Of a DNA stretch of 64,000 nt, positions 31,136 to 44,900 are shown in pieces. The notes beneath the pieces are model-generated. The model saw nothing but the letters and a program-made list of their open reading frames with translations. It had not been told where the DNA came from and made no database searches. Position 1 is the stretch's first letter. The number at the start of each line of letters is the position of its first letter. The stretch covers positions 1,798,001 through 1,862,000 of the forward strand of contig NC_046679.1 in the NCBI RefSeq assembly GCF_009870125.1, written 5' to 3'. Source of the stretch: Drosophila pseudoobscura (lineage: Eukaryota > Arthropoda > Insecta > Diptera > Drosophilidae). Made by a program: the position numbers and the translations under genes.

Positions 31136-33237
31136 ATGTCGAAGGACGCGAATCCAAAGGAGGCTGTGATTAAGGCAGCCTACGCCGATGTGCACAAATT
31201 TGGCAACAATCGCGAGTTCGACAAGGCCGTCAAGGCTGTGAATCGCAGTAAGTTTTCTTTTTGTTTGCAACGTGTTCGTTCCTATTGGTAATCTCTCGTT
31301 CGCCCTCCCGAAAGTCCTGGGTGTGGCCCCAGATGACCCCACGGCGCTCCATTGCAAGGTGGTATGCCTGCTGCAGCTGTCGAAGTTCGAGGAGGCGTAC
31401 AAGTTTATTGAGAAGAACCGTCTGTCGGCGCTGGTGTTCGAGAAGTCCTACTGCGAGTACCGCCTGAACAAGCAGGCGCAGGCACTGAAGACGATTGACG
31501 ATGCTACTGGGGCTCAGCCGCTGCCGCCGAACCTCAAGGAGCTGCGCACGCAGATTTTGTATCGCCTTGAGCGCTATGATGAGTGCCTGGAGTCCTACAA
31601 GGACATCATTAAGAACACCAGCGATGAGTACGAGGACGAGCGCCGCACCAACCTCAGTGCGGTGGGAGCCAACTTGGCCTTGGACAACAGCAAGGACATA
31701 CCCGAGGTGCCGGAAGACACATACGAGCAGTACTTTAACAGCGCCTGCATCCACTCCAATCGCCAGAAGTTTGCAGATGCGGAGCGCAAGCTGCGCACCA
31801 GTGAAAAGCTGTGCCGCGAGTTCCTTGAGGAGGAGGGCGCCTCGGAGGAGGAGATCCTCGAGGAAGTGGATGTTATACGCGTCCAGCTGGCCTACTGCCT
31901 GCAGCTGCAGGGCAAGATCAAGGAGGCCAGCACCATTTACGCCGAGTGTCTGCGCCACAAGCCCAAGGACGCGGCCCTGGTCGCGGTGGCCAGCAACAAT
32001 TCCGTGGTCATCAACAAGGATCAGAATGTGTTCGACTCGAAGAAGAAGATACGCGCCGCCATGGCCGAGGCCTGCGATGCGAAGCTCACGTCCCGCCAGA
32101 AGCAGGTGATTGCTCTGAACAACTGCCTGCTGGCCCTCTACACCAATGCCAGCGATCAGGTGCATCAGCTCAGCCAGAAGCTGGCCCAGACCTATCCCAA
32201 CGTGGAGTTCGAGGCGCTGCTTATCCGCTGCACCCAACTGGGCAAGGACAAGAAGCACAAGGAGGCAATCGAGCAGCTGCAGAAGTTTGCGGCCGCCCAT
32301 CCATCCCACCAGTTTGTCAGCAAGTTTGCCATCATTCAGTTGCAGCTGCTTCAGGGCAATCGTCGGGATGCCATTGAGACGCTGCTGTCGCTGGGCGAGG
32401 CCAAGTACAAGCCCGGCATTGTGTCCGCTTTGGTCTCCCTCTATCTGGGCACGGACAACAAGACGGCCGCCTCGGCCCTGCTCAAGTCCGCCGTGGACTG
32501 GTACAAGAAGAACAATGTCAGCAGCGGGGACCTGTCGGATATGTGGCGTCAGGCTGCAGAGTTCCATTTGCGTGGCGGTGCTTCGGAGACTGCGGCCAGC
32601 TCGCTGGAGGAGCTGCTGAAGCTCAATCCCAATGACATGAAGGTGCTGGCCCAGTTGGTCATCGCCTACGCGCAGTTCAATCCCAAGCGGGCTCTCGAAA
32701 TAAGTCGGAAGCTGCCCAAGCTGGAAACATTGACAACGGCGTCCGAAATCGATGCCCTGGAGGCGGCCAACTGGGTGATGTCCGCCAAGGCGGCCAAGAA
32801 GTCGGCCAACTCCAAGATCGAACCGTCGCCCACCACTCCCGGGGATAAGAAGAAGAGCCACAATCGGAAGCGGAAGGGCAAGCTGCCCAAGAACTACAAT
32901 GCCGAGGTGGCCCCGGATTCGGAGAGATGGCTGCCAAAGTATGAGCGTACTGGCTTCCGGAAGAAGCGTGGCGGTGCCCGCGGCAAGGACATCATCAAGG
33001 GCTCTCAGGGCATGGCTTCGGGAGCAGCGGATCAATAGTGAGTAGAGTTTTTGGAGATCGTTCGAGTTCGAGTGTTTCTAATTGTTATCTTTCTCGTTTC
33101 CTTTCAGCGACATGTCGAACCGCGTGAATATAACCAAGAATTCCCCTGTGACGCCCGTCTTTCAGGAGACTACCCCTGGGCCCAGGCAACAGCATCGCAA
33201 GGGTGGCCACAAAAAGAAGAAGGGCGGTCGCTTCTAA
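31136..33237 (+). CDS. Srp72: Signal recognition particle subunit SRP72
   Basis: Exons 31136-31247, 31315-33037 and 33108-33237 give 654 residues (human about 671). The N-terminal two thirds are TPR-like helical repeats that bind SRP68 (for example DPTALHCKVVCLLQLSKFEE, FEKSYCEYRLNKQAQALKTI). The C-terminus has the SRP72 RNA-binding segment: KKSHNRKRKGKLPKNY, then PDSERWLPKYERTGFRKKRG, then a Lys/Gly-rich tail ending KGGRF. SRP68-SRP72 binds the 7SL S domain and is needed for ER targeting. Exon 2 uses an unusual AAAG acceptor (31314) instead of YAG; phase and family alignment support it. Stop to PUS1 stop is only 66 bases, so the 3' UTRs probably overlap. Confidence 0.95.
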
Positions 33238-33303
33238 GCTAGAGAAATGCATTTTATTCAAACACTAATTAAACAAAACTGGTTTACATAACCCTAAGGC
33301 TGA

Positions 33304-34831
33304 TTATTCATCGTTGTCGTCCTCTGGCTTGCTGGACTTTCCGCCCGCCGGACCCGACGGCGGCGGTGGTTCATCCTTACGCGTGTCATACGAGTGGTAG
33401 TGCAGTGTGCCTATCCAGTCGAGCATGTTGCGTTGCTCAGCTTCTGTTTTGTAAATTTGACTAAAGATCTGACTCTCAACAAACGCCTGAACCTGCGTCT
33501 CCTGCGCCTCCCACGTCAGCGGATTGTGTATGCCATCCTTGCCATAGCGTTCGTTATAGCGCTCGTAGTGTACTGTGTCCAGCACCAGGCCCAGCCCAGG
33601 AGCCATGGGCAGATCCAGGCGTTCCTCGGTCAGCGCCCTCTCCAGCGTGATGGCCGTCGTATTGCCCCGAACAATGGCAATGGCCAGGCCTACCATTTTC
33701 CTGATTTGATGCAACATGAAGCTCTGCCCTTTGACCTTTAGCGTGACGAACTCCACGCCCTGTGGACTCTGGAAGGGCTCGCTGCTGGTAAAGGCCATGA
33801 TGAAGCGCTTGGCCGAGGGATCCAAAAAGTTTCTACAGGAAAAAAATACATCAATTTGTTCTTAATGTGTTTAAATGGTTTACAGTCCGGACTAACTTTT
33901 TGCTGGTAAAATTGTGAAAGTTTTTCGTGCCTTCATAGAGCTTCAGCGTCTCCTTAACCCTATCGAGCAGCTCTGGGGTAATACGAAACGTATCCTGCTC
34001 GCTCTCCGCCTCGCAGGAGGCAAAGGCCACGGTAGGCAATGTGTACGTATAGGTTCGAGCATTACACTGGTCCTTGGCGTTAAAGCCCTTGGTGACGCGC
34101 TCCACGCCAAACAATCGGATCTGCTCAGGTAGATCGGCGTTGAAGGCCTCCAGGTCTAGCTCCTCAGCTGGAGAAAAGAAGGATATGGTTAGTGTTTAGC
34201 CCACTGTTAAGACAAAACCTTCTTTCACTTACGAAGCTTCACGGAGCAGATCTGACGAGCAGCCGAAACACCTTTGTCGGTGCGGGCGGCACGCTGAAAG
34301 CAGGCAATCTGTACTTGATCGAAACTGTCCTCCGTTATCCATTTGTGCTTCAGCATGGCCTTGAACAGCTCCTCCTCGATGGTCTGCATGCCGGGATTGC
34401 GCTGCATCCCATAATAGTTGGCACCGCAGTAGCTTAAGAGAATGGCGCTCTTCTTGCGCTTGATGCGATCTGCGGGATCGAAGGGAGCGCGTTTGTTGCC
34501 GTTTGCCGCAACTTCATCGTCTTGCGTCTTCCAGTCCACCCACTTCTTGCGCTTCAAATTCCTTTTGATGCGGTTCGTGTCCTTCACGGCCTCATCCTCG
34601 ACAGCTTTGGCTGCCTTTCTGGCGGCATTATCCAGCTCCAGCTTATCCAGGGCCTCTGACATGGCGGCAGCGAAAGATTTGTAGCGGTGGCAATGTTTGC
34701 TTTCAGTCAGCAACAGTTTTTTCAGGCGAACTGTGGGTGGATAAGGCTTTGATGAAGGGTTTGCCTATTTCAATATTTAATAATAATTAACCTGCCTTCG
34801 TGTAGCTGCTCAATATATGGCCAAACAACAT
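33304..34831 (-). CDS. PUS1: tRNA pseudouridine synthase, PUS1/TruA family
   Basis: Exons 34831-34792, 34730-34233, 34167-33897 and 33832-33304 give 445 residues. The catalytic core has RTDKGVSA (catalytic Asp), YCGANYYGMQRN, NARTYTYTLP, FHNFTSKK and the late KVKGQSFMLHQIRKMVGLA motif, all TruA/PUS1 hallmarks. PUS1 makes pseudouridine at several tRNA positions (for example 27/28) and in some other RNAs. The first ATG gives MLFGHILSSYTKAVRLKKLL, a basic amphipathic mitochondrial presequence. An in-frame Met at 34662 (MSEALDKLELD) would give a form lacking it, with a Lys/Arg-rich nuclear-type segment (RIKRNLKRKKWVDWK). This mirrors the mitochondrial and nuclear isoforms of human PUS1. The C-terminus is acidic. 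Possibly D. melanogaster CG4159. Confidence 0.92.
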
Positions 34832-35904
34832 TAAATTAAGAGAGCGCTGAATCTGCAGTGGAGCACCAAAAAAAACACCCGCACGTGTATGGTTCTTCTT
34901 CTTCTTCTTACGAGAACAGCTGTTGCATCAAAAAATCATGCATTAGTTCTGATGAACAACTAAGTTTGCACATGTGTAATCAGCGCAAAAACAATTATTT
35001 ACTGGCTAAGTTATCCTGTTAATATTAGTTAATTAATATATTTAAATATTTACCACCAGTGTGACCGCTTGTTCAGCAGCCTTGAATATCGACGATCCGG
35101 CAACGCCGACATGAATTAATTGAATCCAAAATGGCTGAAATTTTTTGTACAGAAGAAGCGTCGAAGGAGAGCAAACGCCGTGAGACCCGTGTGTTTTCAA
35201 AGCAATTTATGGTAATAAAGCCAGGCACAAATTGATTCGTCTAACAAACAAACAATTGCATCCCCCACAAAACAAACACAAACAAAATGCCGATGCTTAG
35301 CAGTGTGTGAGTGCACGACGAGAAATTGAGAAGTTAAGTGGACGTATAAAATGAAAGTTGTAGTTGTCGCTCCGTGAGAAGATTGGTGCGAAGCGCAGAG
35401 AGAAAATTTTTTTGCAAAGCAAGCGAGCGTCAAATCGAAGTCGAAGGTGAAATGAAAATGTATTAGCATTCAAATGAAAAGCCAACTAAGATGCCATTAG
35501 CCACTGTGACCCAGGCAAAACGATAACAAATTCTAAGCGAAAGCGAAACCAATTCTGTAAAAAACGTAAATTGGCGTTGTTTCTGTGGCTGCGCTGCCTC
35601 AATTACCGCCCGCCCGCGCGCCCGCCAGCCCGTCAGCCCGTCCCGTTACTTTCGTAGGTCGCGCGCCCGCGTTTGTGTGTGTGTGTTTGAGTGTGTGTGT
35701 GTATGCATCGGAATGGATTAAGGAAATTCTCAACACAAAAACCAATTTGTAATCCTGCAGCGCAAAAAATGTTCCACAAGGGCAGCTGCTGCTGGTGAGA
35801 GACCCCGTCTATAAGCAAGTGAGCTATAATTAGCCTCTACGGCCGCCCACATCTACCAACCACACCCACGCGGACACCATAACAGAAGAGACATACCCCC
35901 AAAA
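34832..35904. other. bon: Divergent PUS1 / bon upstream region and bon 5' UTR
   Basis: Left side: PUS1 promoter with Motif 1. Right side: probably the long 5' UTR of bon (about 35100 onward), with a GC-rich run of CCCGCC units (35605-35645) and a TG run (35675-35703). Short upstream open frames exist, but none stands out. Confidence 0.55.
35057..35067 (-). promoter_or_regulatory. Motif 1 upstream of PUS1
   Basis: CAGTGTGACCG on the plus strand is CGGTCACACTG on the minus strand, facing PUS1 226 bases away. A TATCGACGAT element lies just beyond. There is no Motif 6 array here, so this Motif 1 is not part of the dispersed repeat. Confidence 0.6.
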
Positions 35905-38900
35905 ATGGATTTGGACTTGGATCATCTTAAGAACGACTTTCTGCCGCTCATCGGCGGCATCAAACAGGAGCTATTGGACACCGGGCCATCGGATGGCATG
36001 CCGCAGATGAATATGCAGAGCACTGCAACGGCCAGCAGTGGCGCCGCCACCACATCCACATCCTCGTCCAGCACATCCTCCATGGGGAATCCCTGCGACA
36101 GCGCCGAGAAGCGGGTAAGAGAGGGTCTTGCAATTAGCATATTGAGGTTAATTTCAACCTGGAAGCAATCGCACGTGCTCAGCTCAGCAGTGATAAGAGC
36201 CGGTCTGGAATACACATTATCCCCATTACCGGTGCATGTATTTGTAGTTGGGTAAACAGTTTAGGCTCTGGCCTGATGCCGCTGCTGGCTTATCAATCGT
36301 TTTTTCGCTCTCGTCTCGTGCAAAATAAAATTTTGTTATCTTTTTCCCATGCCAATGCAAACAAACAAATGTCGAATGTGTTTCACTTTCGTGTGCGAGT
36401 CTCGTGCCGCTTCACGTTGCCCGGTTTCTGGTTTCCAGTTTCCAGATCCGAAGTCATCCAAACATACACTCGCAATGCAACCTCACTCGCTCACACACAC
36501 ACACACTACGTGTGTCTTTCCTGAAGAGCTTTTGCCCGTCTGTCCTCCTCCTCTCAGTGTTGTCTGTTTTTTTTGAGAATAAACACAATTGTTATTTTAG
36601 CGGAAAAAGGAAAAACAAGCTAATGGCAAACGAATGTTGCAATAAATGAGCGGGAAGAGCTGTCGACGATTTCTATTGCTAAGGGAAAGAAATCCCATTG
36701 GGTTTATATATGTATTCATTTGAAAGGGTCACACGTTTAGTGATCGGTAGATGGCGGCAAAGAACCAATAGAGCCAGCTGATCCCTACAAATGCTCAGCG
36801 ATGCGTGTACCTCACGAGCAATTAAAATCTAAAAAAATGAGAAAATATAAATATGTGTGGCTATTAATGCTGATACAAGATCGTTTAAAAGAAAAGGGCG
36901 AAAAACCCAGCTAGAAGACGGCTAAAAAGTGTGTGTTGGCGGGAAAAAGGCGAAATTGGCAACACTGTCTTCATCTATCTCCCTCTCCATCAATATCAGC
37001 TGCAGCTGCTTCGCTTTACCTGTATCAGAAGTTGTGTTTGTGTGTGTGGAGAGAGAGAGTGTGCGTGTGTTTGTGTGCTCTTGTTGTTGTTTGCTCTCTC
37101 TGGTCGTCACGCTTGAGCGCCGCTCCACGGAACGTGAGGCTCTTCTAAATATTCAGATTCCGACAGACATGTTCCGAGTGCCGCCTTCCTTCTTAGTTTT
37201 TATTTTCCTGTAGCGTAGCTCGTGCACTGCACTGTGCAAATAAATGTTTGCCTCGAGTTTAGTTTTTGGAGTAGGCACGGACACACACACACACACAGAC
37301 ACAGACACACAGACAGCTGCATAGCAAGGCAGGCACTGGGAATGACATGCACTCATTCAGTCCGTCTGTCAATCATGCATACGATTGTGTTTACTGTAGC
37401 CGGTGGGGGCACCACTTCAGGAAAGCCCCCCCAGGGCCCCCGGAGATCTCCCCCTCAACAAGTTATTGGGCCATAGCCTACAATATCTATCCATCTCCCT
37501 CTGCAGTGCTCCGTGTATCACTTAATGCCCATATTTCGGAAGATGAGAGGATGACAATGAATGGTTCGAAACGCATTTAAGTGGAAAGTACATAAATTAC
37601 TGCGGAAAGGTGTCGAAAATGACAAGGGGACACACCGACACAGTGATACAGAAATGGCTGACCATTGCAAAATGGCGTTCCATTTACAGTTGCGAAATGC
37701 ACGCAGTTGTTGTGGGTAATCAAAAATTCAGGGATGGAAGAGCGCGGATTACTCGCAGAATTTTTGCGCCTTCAGCAGGGACGGGGAAGGTTGGGGAAGG
37801 CTAACGAGCGAAGCTTAAACCAGAGACAACAACAAACCAGAGCCATCAGCTCTCTACCTATTTCCAAGATGGCGCCGCGAAGTCATTAAAAGTGACAGCT
37901 GTCCGAGCAGGGAGGAGCGGAGTCTGCGGCTGTAATACCATATGTCGTCGCAGATCATGGCATTCGAACAACCCTCGACAAGGCCGCATACTCGTCTGTA
38001 TCTCCTTACATATGGTGTACATAACATACATACATACATACATACATACATACATACATGCATATATGATGTATGGGAGACATGCATGCGACAGGTGGCA
38101 ATTAAAGTATTTGACACCACAATAAATGGGTAAAAGCCAAAAAAAAACAAAAAAAACTGAAGAGGGGCGGCCATTTTGTTTTGCTGACTGTTTCGTTGTT
38201 GTTGTTGTTGTTGTTGTTGTTCCTACGAAACGTAAAATGAATTCCTAGAATTTGCTTTTAATGATGTACAATTAACTCTAATTTGATGAGAATATGCAAG
38301 CAAAGCAAAAGTGTTGGAATTGCCAGACAGCCGACAGCCGACGACCGACGCCGAAGTCCACCGGAATAGCAGCACCAAAAAAATTCAAAAGAATTACGTT
38401 TCTAATTAGCTTGATTGCCCCTGCAATCTTGCCTGGAGAGATCTCTTGGAAAATGCTTGTGAAAACACTTTCCACACGCGGGCGGGCGTCGGGTGCTACC
38501 TGAGACTCCGCTTAGCCGCCACTCTGCCACTCCGCCACCTGTCGTCGTCGTCTGACTCTGGCTCTCCCGTTGCCCGGGTCAGCGTTCCTCTGAGGGATAC
38601 ACATTTTAATTGCTTTTCCGGGGAGGGAACGGACTGGACGACGTCCAGTGCGTAATTAAAGTTGACTGCGACTTCGCCGGTGAGGGGTGGGGTGGGGAGG
38701 GGATCAGTGGGGCAACGGAAGGGAGACAGACGTACCGTACCGTGTCTGTGCGTCTGTGCTTTCTCTATCACACTCCTGTCCCTCTGCCGGGGATTAGGTG
38801 CTACACAGGACATAATCCGATCACAAAAAGCGGATTATAACGCACAATACAACAAAAATTGTGCACTCGGGCTACAGAGAGCACCAGAGAGCGAGAGAGA

Positions 38901-41900
38901 GGGGGAGCTGCAGCCAAAACACCAACAAAAGAGATAGAGAGAGAGGCAGAGTATTGACGTAACTTTAAATTGAGTGGGAGCATAGGCTTATAAGCCTACG
39001 GATTGGAGTGGCGGAGTGCCGGGGCAGGGGAGATTCATCTCTCTGGCAGAGTTCCATCCCCCCGCCCCTCCCCTCCCCTCCCCCGCATAAGCCGCAGAAG
39101 TCCTGAAAAGCGACAGCCCGACTGACGCTCAATCCAGTACGAGAGACGTAAGCAGATTTTTAAGCTGTGTCAGCTTTTGGCCCACGCCCACACCCACACC
39201 CACACCCACGCCCATACCAATCTTGGATCTATCCATGTACACAGACATATATTGGTTATATATATATATATATATATACATGTGTTTTCCTATTCCGATT
39301 CCTGCATCACTGCATCTGCGTCACGTGGCAGCACACACCCGCGGGCGTTGGAGTCTTACCGGTTTGTGTGTATCTATCTCTAGGCTTGGGGGCCAATCGC
39401 CATTTTGGAAAATACTTGTACACATCTCTATCTGTGTGTGTGTGTGTGTGTGTGTGTGTGCGGCTATGTCTGTTGATGTCATGGCCTCCGGGAGCAGGAA
39501 CAATTGCACCAGGCACAAAAAGAACCGCAAACCGCAGCAGCAGCAGCAGCAGCAACGACAGAAGCAGAAGCAGTGCCAGTGGCTGGCTCTGGGTCTGGGG
39601 CTGCAACATCGGCAGCGGCGACGGTGGCTGCGACGGTGGCTTTGGTAAGCTCTAGAGACCATGGAGCCACCGCCACCAGCCCCCCTGTCGGACCGACAAA
39701 ACCACAAACGTCCAAACCAGCGACGTCTGCAGCAGCCTCTCTGTGCTCCAAAATTCCCGGGGAAGAGACCAGCTCCAGTGCCAGTCCGTTCATTAGTTTG
39801 CGGTTTTCTGGTTTCGTTTCATTTCTAGCCCCCCCCACCGAGGGACACATACCCTTTGAGGGGAATGTAGTAATTACCGTAGCTGTACCTGCAACAGGGT
39901 CTACGACTACAATCGAAGATGATATAACGCTCTAAGCATGCACAAACCCCTCCAGAGGTTATGGTTTCCATTCGCTTCAAGGACACATTCGGTGGACTTT
40001 CACTTCTCCATTTTTCGGGTGAGAGATCACCAGCTGAATAAATATGCATACCAAATATTTCCCATATTCTTTTCAATGAAGCACAACTCATTAGGTCTTG
40101 TTTCTTTGATTATTTAAGTGGCTCGAAAGAATGAAACGCGTATTTGTCATTGAAGGTTCAAACCTTGAAATCGCACACGCAGGAAGCCCAACAGCTGTTC
40201 TTTTATTTGGTTTCTTTCGTCTCTATGGTATACATTCCAATTAATCATTATATATAGCATTTATTAACAGCCGATTCGGTTAAACGAAAGCCTCGAAGCG
40301 AATGTATCCATGGCCATTCGGTTATGGGAAAGAGACTAGCGCTAGAGCAACAGGATTTTATGGGCAGATTCCCGTGATATTAGACGGACACAAGTGTCCG
40401 CAAAAATACAAGTTACAGGAAAGCCGAGAAAGAATGATTACCTCTAACAGATTGCCATCTGGTTGTGATTTGATCAGGATACCAGATCAGTGATCAGTGC
40501 CTCTCTCAAACCAGTATCGCACGCTCTGGCGGAGATATAACGGCCGGATGGTGCTTCGTGTGCGGGAGACAGGAAGAGCGAGAGAGTAACGGACATTTCT
40601 GTATGGAAAACAGCTCGAATATGCATCATTCGGGTCGAAAAAAGATCGCCAGAGTGCAGGAATATGGATCATAAGATTGAATGGATGGAATGGTGACTAC
40701 TAACTATCGACTGGCATTTGCTCAAGCAAACAGTTGAGCGATCCTAACTGAAGGCCAATCAGGGGAGGCCTTACAACCGGCTTTGCACGGGAATTGGGCT
40801 ACGATCGGGCTAAACATTGCACTAAACCCTTCTATCTCCTGATAGACAAGCGCCATTTTCCCAAAAGTAATGAGTACGGGGTGGCAGAGTGTCGCGGCAC
40901 GGGTGTCTCCAACCTTTTCGGCTGGTTGTAGTTGAACAAATATTGAAACAGTTTGCCCCGAGTCTGGAATTAATGACAGTCCCATTGCAGTTCCAATGAA
41001 TCACCTGATGCGGAGGGTGGCACGGCACGGCCACAATGGAATCCATAATGATGCCAAATGATGACATTTACTGTGAATATTCTATTTTATTTACACACAA
41101 GCACGACGACTACTCGTACTGCTCCTGCAGCTCTTTTTGGCAGTTGACTTTTAATGGGTTCCATCGATTTTCCCATAAAGCAAAGTAAAACTTTTCTCCA
41201 GTTGGTTCTTTCCGTGCCATTTACGATTTCCATACAATTAAATCTTTACGACTGCCATAAATTGGTAGCAAACCGGAGAAGGACACACACAGCTGAAGTA
41301 CACTCGTTCGTTCTGCGGGATTGTGTGTATCTACGAGTATGTATCTATCTAGTGGCTGTCATAAACCAGCCATTAATTGACAGACCTCAAAGTAAACCCA
41401 GTGTCTATGGTCTACGCAATCCTTGCTGGAAACCATTAGTTCTTGGAATACCCAAAAACCACTTAGGCACTTGAAAAATCACTTGAATTTCGGATTCTCG
41501 GAAAGATATACGATATACCAAACATATATTCCCCACATTTATCCCTCTAATTGCGAAAACATGTATGTTTTGGATGCATACGAGTACTTTTGATGGCATC
41601 ATTTAAATACATGTGCACGAGTTTATATGTATATATATTTTGGTGGCTTAAATTGCGTTATGAAATGTAATGTCTGGTCATTAGGGCTGGTCCATAACGT
41701 GGTGGAGGGCACTGGAGGGCACTCCGACTCCTGCGTTCTTGGGCGGAAATTGCAGCGACGTTTGTCCGCCGGATGTGTCCACGATTAAACCGAATGGCCA
41801 ATGGCCAATGGCCCAAAATGGCGTTCGTTCGTTTCCCACTTCCCTCCGTTCCCATTCGAATAGATACGCTTTAGATTTGAAGTGCGTTTGCCCCGACTCG

Positions 41901-44900
41901 GAATTGCTTTTGCTTTTGCTTGAATATTTATAATTTTATTTGGTATTTGTGCTCCGTTCCCCCTCCCACCACAGCATTAATATTTATCAGCTGCTGGTGC
42001 CCCCTGCACCTTGTGCCCCTCCAGCAAAAGTCGATGGCATCGCATAAATCGCGCCGCAACCTGGGCCCCAGCCTTTGGCCCTAGCCTGCTCCCCTCTCCT
42101 TTTGGCTCATTCGCAGGTACAATCAAGTTTTCTGCCTTTTTTATACGGAGAGTATAAAATATACGATGTATTATAGCATAGCGCTCTCCCGCTCTGCCCC
42201 TCGCCCGCTCTGCCGCTCTTCCTTTTTCGTTGGCAATTTATGGGCGCCATTTTGGAGAGTGCTTGTCTCTTTGAAATTTTAGTTTATTGCAAGCCTCATA
42301 AATATTTCAAGAGCAAAAGATTTCACTCCCCTGTATACAGATATTGTGTATGCGATTGTTGATGCGATGTTTCAGAGGCTGCGGGCAGGGTGGAAAGATT
42401 CACGAGTCTGGATGGTCTTGGACTTTGATGTTTCAGGTGTCAGTGGGCACTGGATAGGGAGGGGGGTGGGGGGGGGGGGACCTCTTATGGGGAATTTCTC
42501 TTCCCATGATTCACACACTAGATCTGTGGTGTTTCCCCACCTTCATTAATTATAACTATTATCGTTATCATATCTGTGGAATATAATCGCTACACTCAGA
42601 GAAAAGAAAGGTATAAAAGTATACCAAAAGATTTGTAAGTTTAAAGTGTTTTTCCTTACAATTTAATATTAATTTTAAATAATATATTTTGCATTTCAGG
42701 GGAAAAGCAAATACGGGGAAAAATAGCCAGAAGTTCATTGAAACTTTTCCACGTCAACAGAAAGTGTCATGGGGATTACAGTCTTTGGATCCTGTTCTGT
42801 CGTTCCTGAGATGCAACTTAATAGAACTCTCAATTCGCAACGAGGGGCATTGGGGCACCGAAGAAAGGATGTCAGGGAGTTTATACCCCCGAAAAGCTGT
42901 CCCAAAGATCACAATGTTCCAATAAACGAAAGGCCACTAGAGGATCTATGCAAAGAGTGGGAGATCTTTTACTGGATTCCATAAAGGCACTCGCCAGGGC
43001 TTTCTCCGAGTGTTTCCCTATCTACAAGTATTACAATTATTATTGCCCTGGAGAAACCTCTAGAAACCTAATCACGCCAAAGCATTAATCACGGGGAGGC
43101 ATTTCCAATTCGATTATTTCCAAAACAGATTTAATGAACCGCGAGGCGTGTCGAATGGATGATGATACGCCGATGGCGCTGTACACAATCTGGAAACTGT
43201 ACGAAATGAATTTACATCCCACGAAGCATTCGAGCACTCAATCATTCAATCAATTATTGTAAATTATTTAAATTTTCATTTTAAGACTTCTCTCCCTGCG
43301 ATGTTTTCTTTTCAAGATTCCCTCTATCTGTATCTGTTCGAAAAACAGAAGGAGTGTGGGATTACATTGTCACGTCCGATTATTGTGTGGGATGAATGTT
43401 GGTTTCTGTCTGTCTGGACAATGGCTGGAGGCAGCGGGGGTCGGGGCTGGATGCAATATGATGAAATCCTGTCCCCGGCAGAAATTCTAAACGTAATTAA
43501 TTTGGCAGCTTTTGTTGAATCAAAGGATCCAAAGGACACTTGCATACAGCTGTGTGTGTGTGGGTGTGTCTGTCTGTCTGTCGTCTGATTTCTGTCATTT
43601 GTGTTGGGAATTTGCAAAATAAACCAAATTGATGTAGGAGCAACAATCAACAGAACGAACGCTGCTGTGTCCTGTCCAGTCCCGTCCCGCCCCGTCCCCC
43701 CCGTCCTGTGCTAGGGCTGCACATCCTATATCCTACATCCTACATCCTGAAATACGAAGAAACCCCGAAGGGACGACGGACCGGGACGGGACCACCAGCA
43801 TCGGTACGGCTTCAGAAGCAGAAATTGCCGCCCCGCTGGGCCTCCGGACATCTGACGCACACACACACACCCATACACCCACACACCCACGGACGCACGC
43901 AGTGCCACGTGATGCATGCCTCATATTGCACTGATTTAAGGCTAGGACAGCGGGCGGTTCTCTGTGCTTGATGGAGCAGACGCAGAGCTACTGGCAGGGG
44001 CTGGGGCTGGGGCAGGGGCAGGGCCAGAGAGCCCTCAGGACAGTGCAACAAGAATACAGGAAACTGCTGGCTGCTGTCCACACACACGGCCCACAGCACG
44101 GCCCTTCCTCCGAAGTCCAGGCCTTCCAGGTGAACGCCAGAATATTTCGAAACTTTTCTCAAATTGCATTTAAATGAAATGTGATTAAAACGTGTGGACG
44201 GCGAAACCCTTTCAGCAGACTCGACTCCCAGCACCACCGATAATTGGCTTGCGAAACTTTAAGCTGGGAAAATAGCGGGAGGAATATCTGGAAATGCCCC
44301 TTCGAGCGGTCCTCCAGTCCCCACGTCGCTGCTGATTAAATTTTAAAAAATAGACTGCAATAAACTGAACTCTGGAGATAAAGAAGCCAGGGAATGCCAG
44401 TCATCTGTGTTCTAGTATATACTGATGCCGTCCGTACTTGGCAAACACCATTAAATATTCCAATATGTTGCATTATTTACCCAATGCAGGCGCTTCTTTG
44501 AAAGGAACGACTGTCGCTGTCTGTTTGCCTTCCGTCGAGTATCTTACACACCGAAAGAAAACTCTAAAACAGCGGTGGATGAGATTTTCAGCACAAATGT
44601 GTCTCGTCATGCACAAGACATGTATTTGGTTTTTTTTTACAAAGTGGTTTCTACCGAACCTCTATCCCAGTCTTCAGAGCCAATACTCCTCGTCATGCAC
44701 ACGACATGAATTTGTTTTAATATTAAATTAAATCTGCTTCGCACTTGTGGCAGAATAAATCCCAGGGCAATGAGGCCAGGGTCGTGGGTTGATATCACGT
44801 AAACCTCGTAAACCCGCAAGAAATTTCCTAAAATCGAACACGAACAGGCCACGAATGTAAATGTGCTACCAATGGAGTGGTTGGATTTCGATTCAGTTTC

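Noticed and set aside
31230-33035. 601-codon open frame antisense to Srp72
   Set aside because: It mirrors the Srp72 coding exon, is Leu/Val/Gly-rich from reversed G/C-rich codons, and matches no family; Srp72 on the plus strand is certain.
39177-39655. Several open frames of 60-160 codons
   Set aside because: Created by CACACC, TA, TG and CAG microsatellites.
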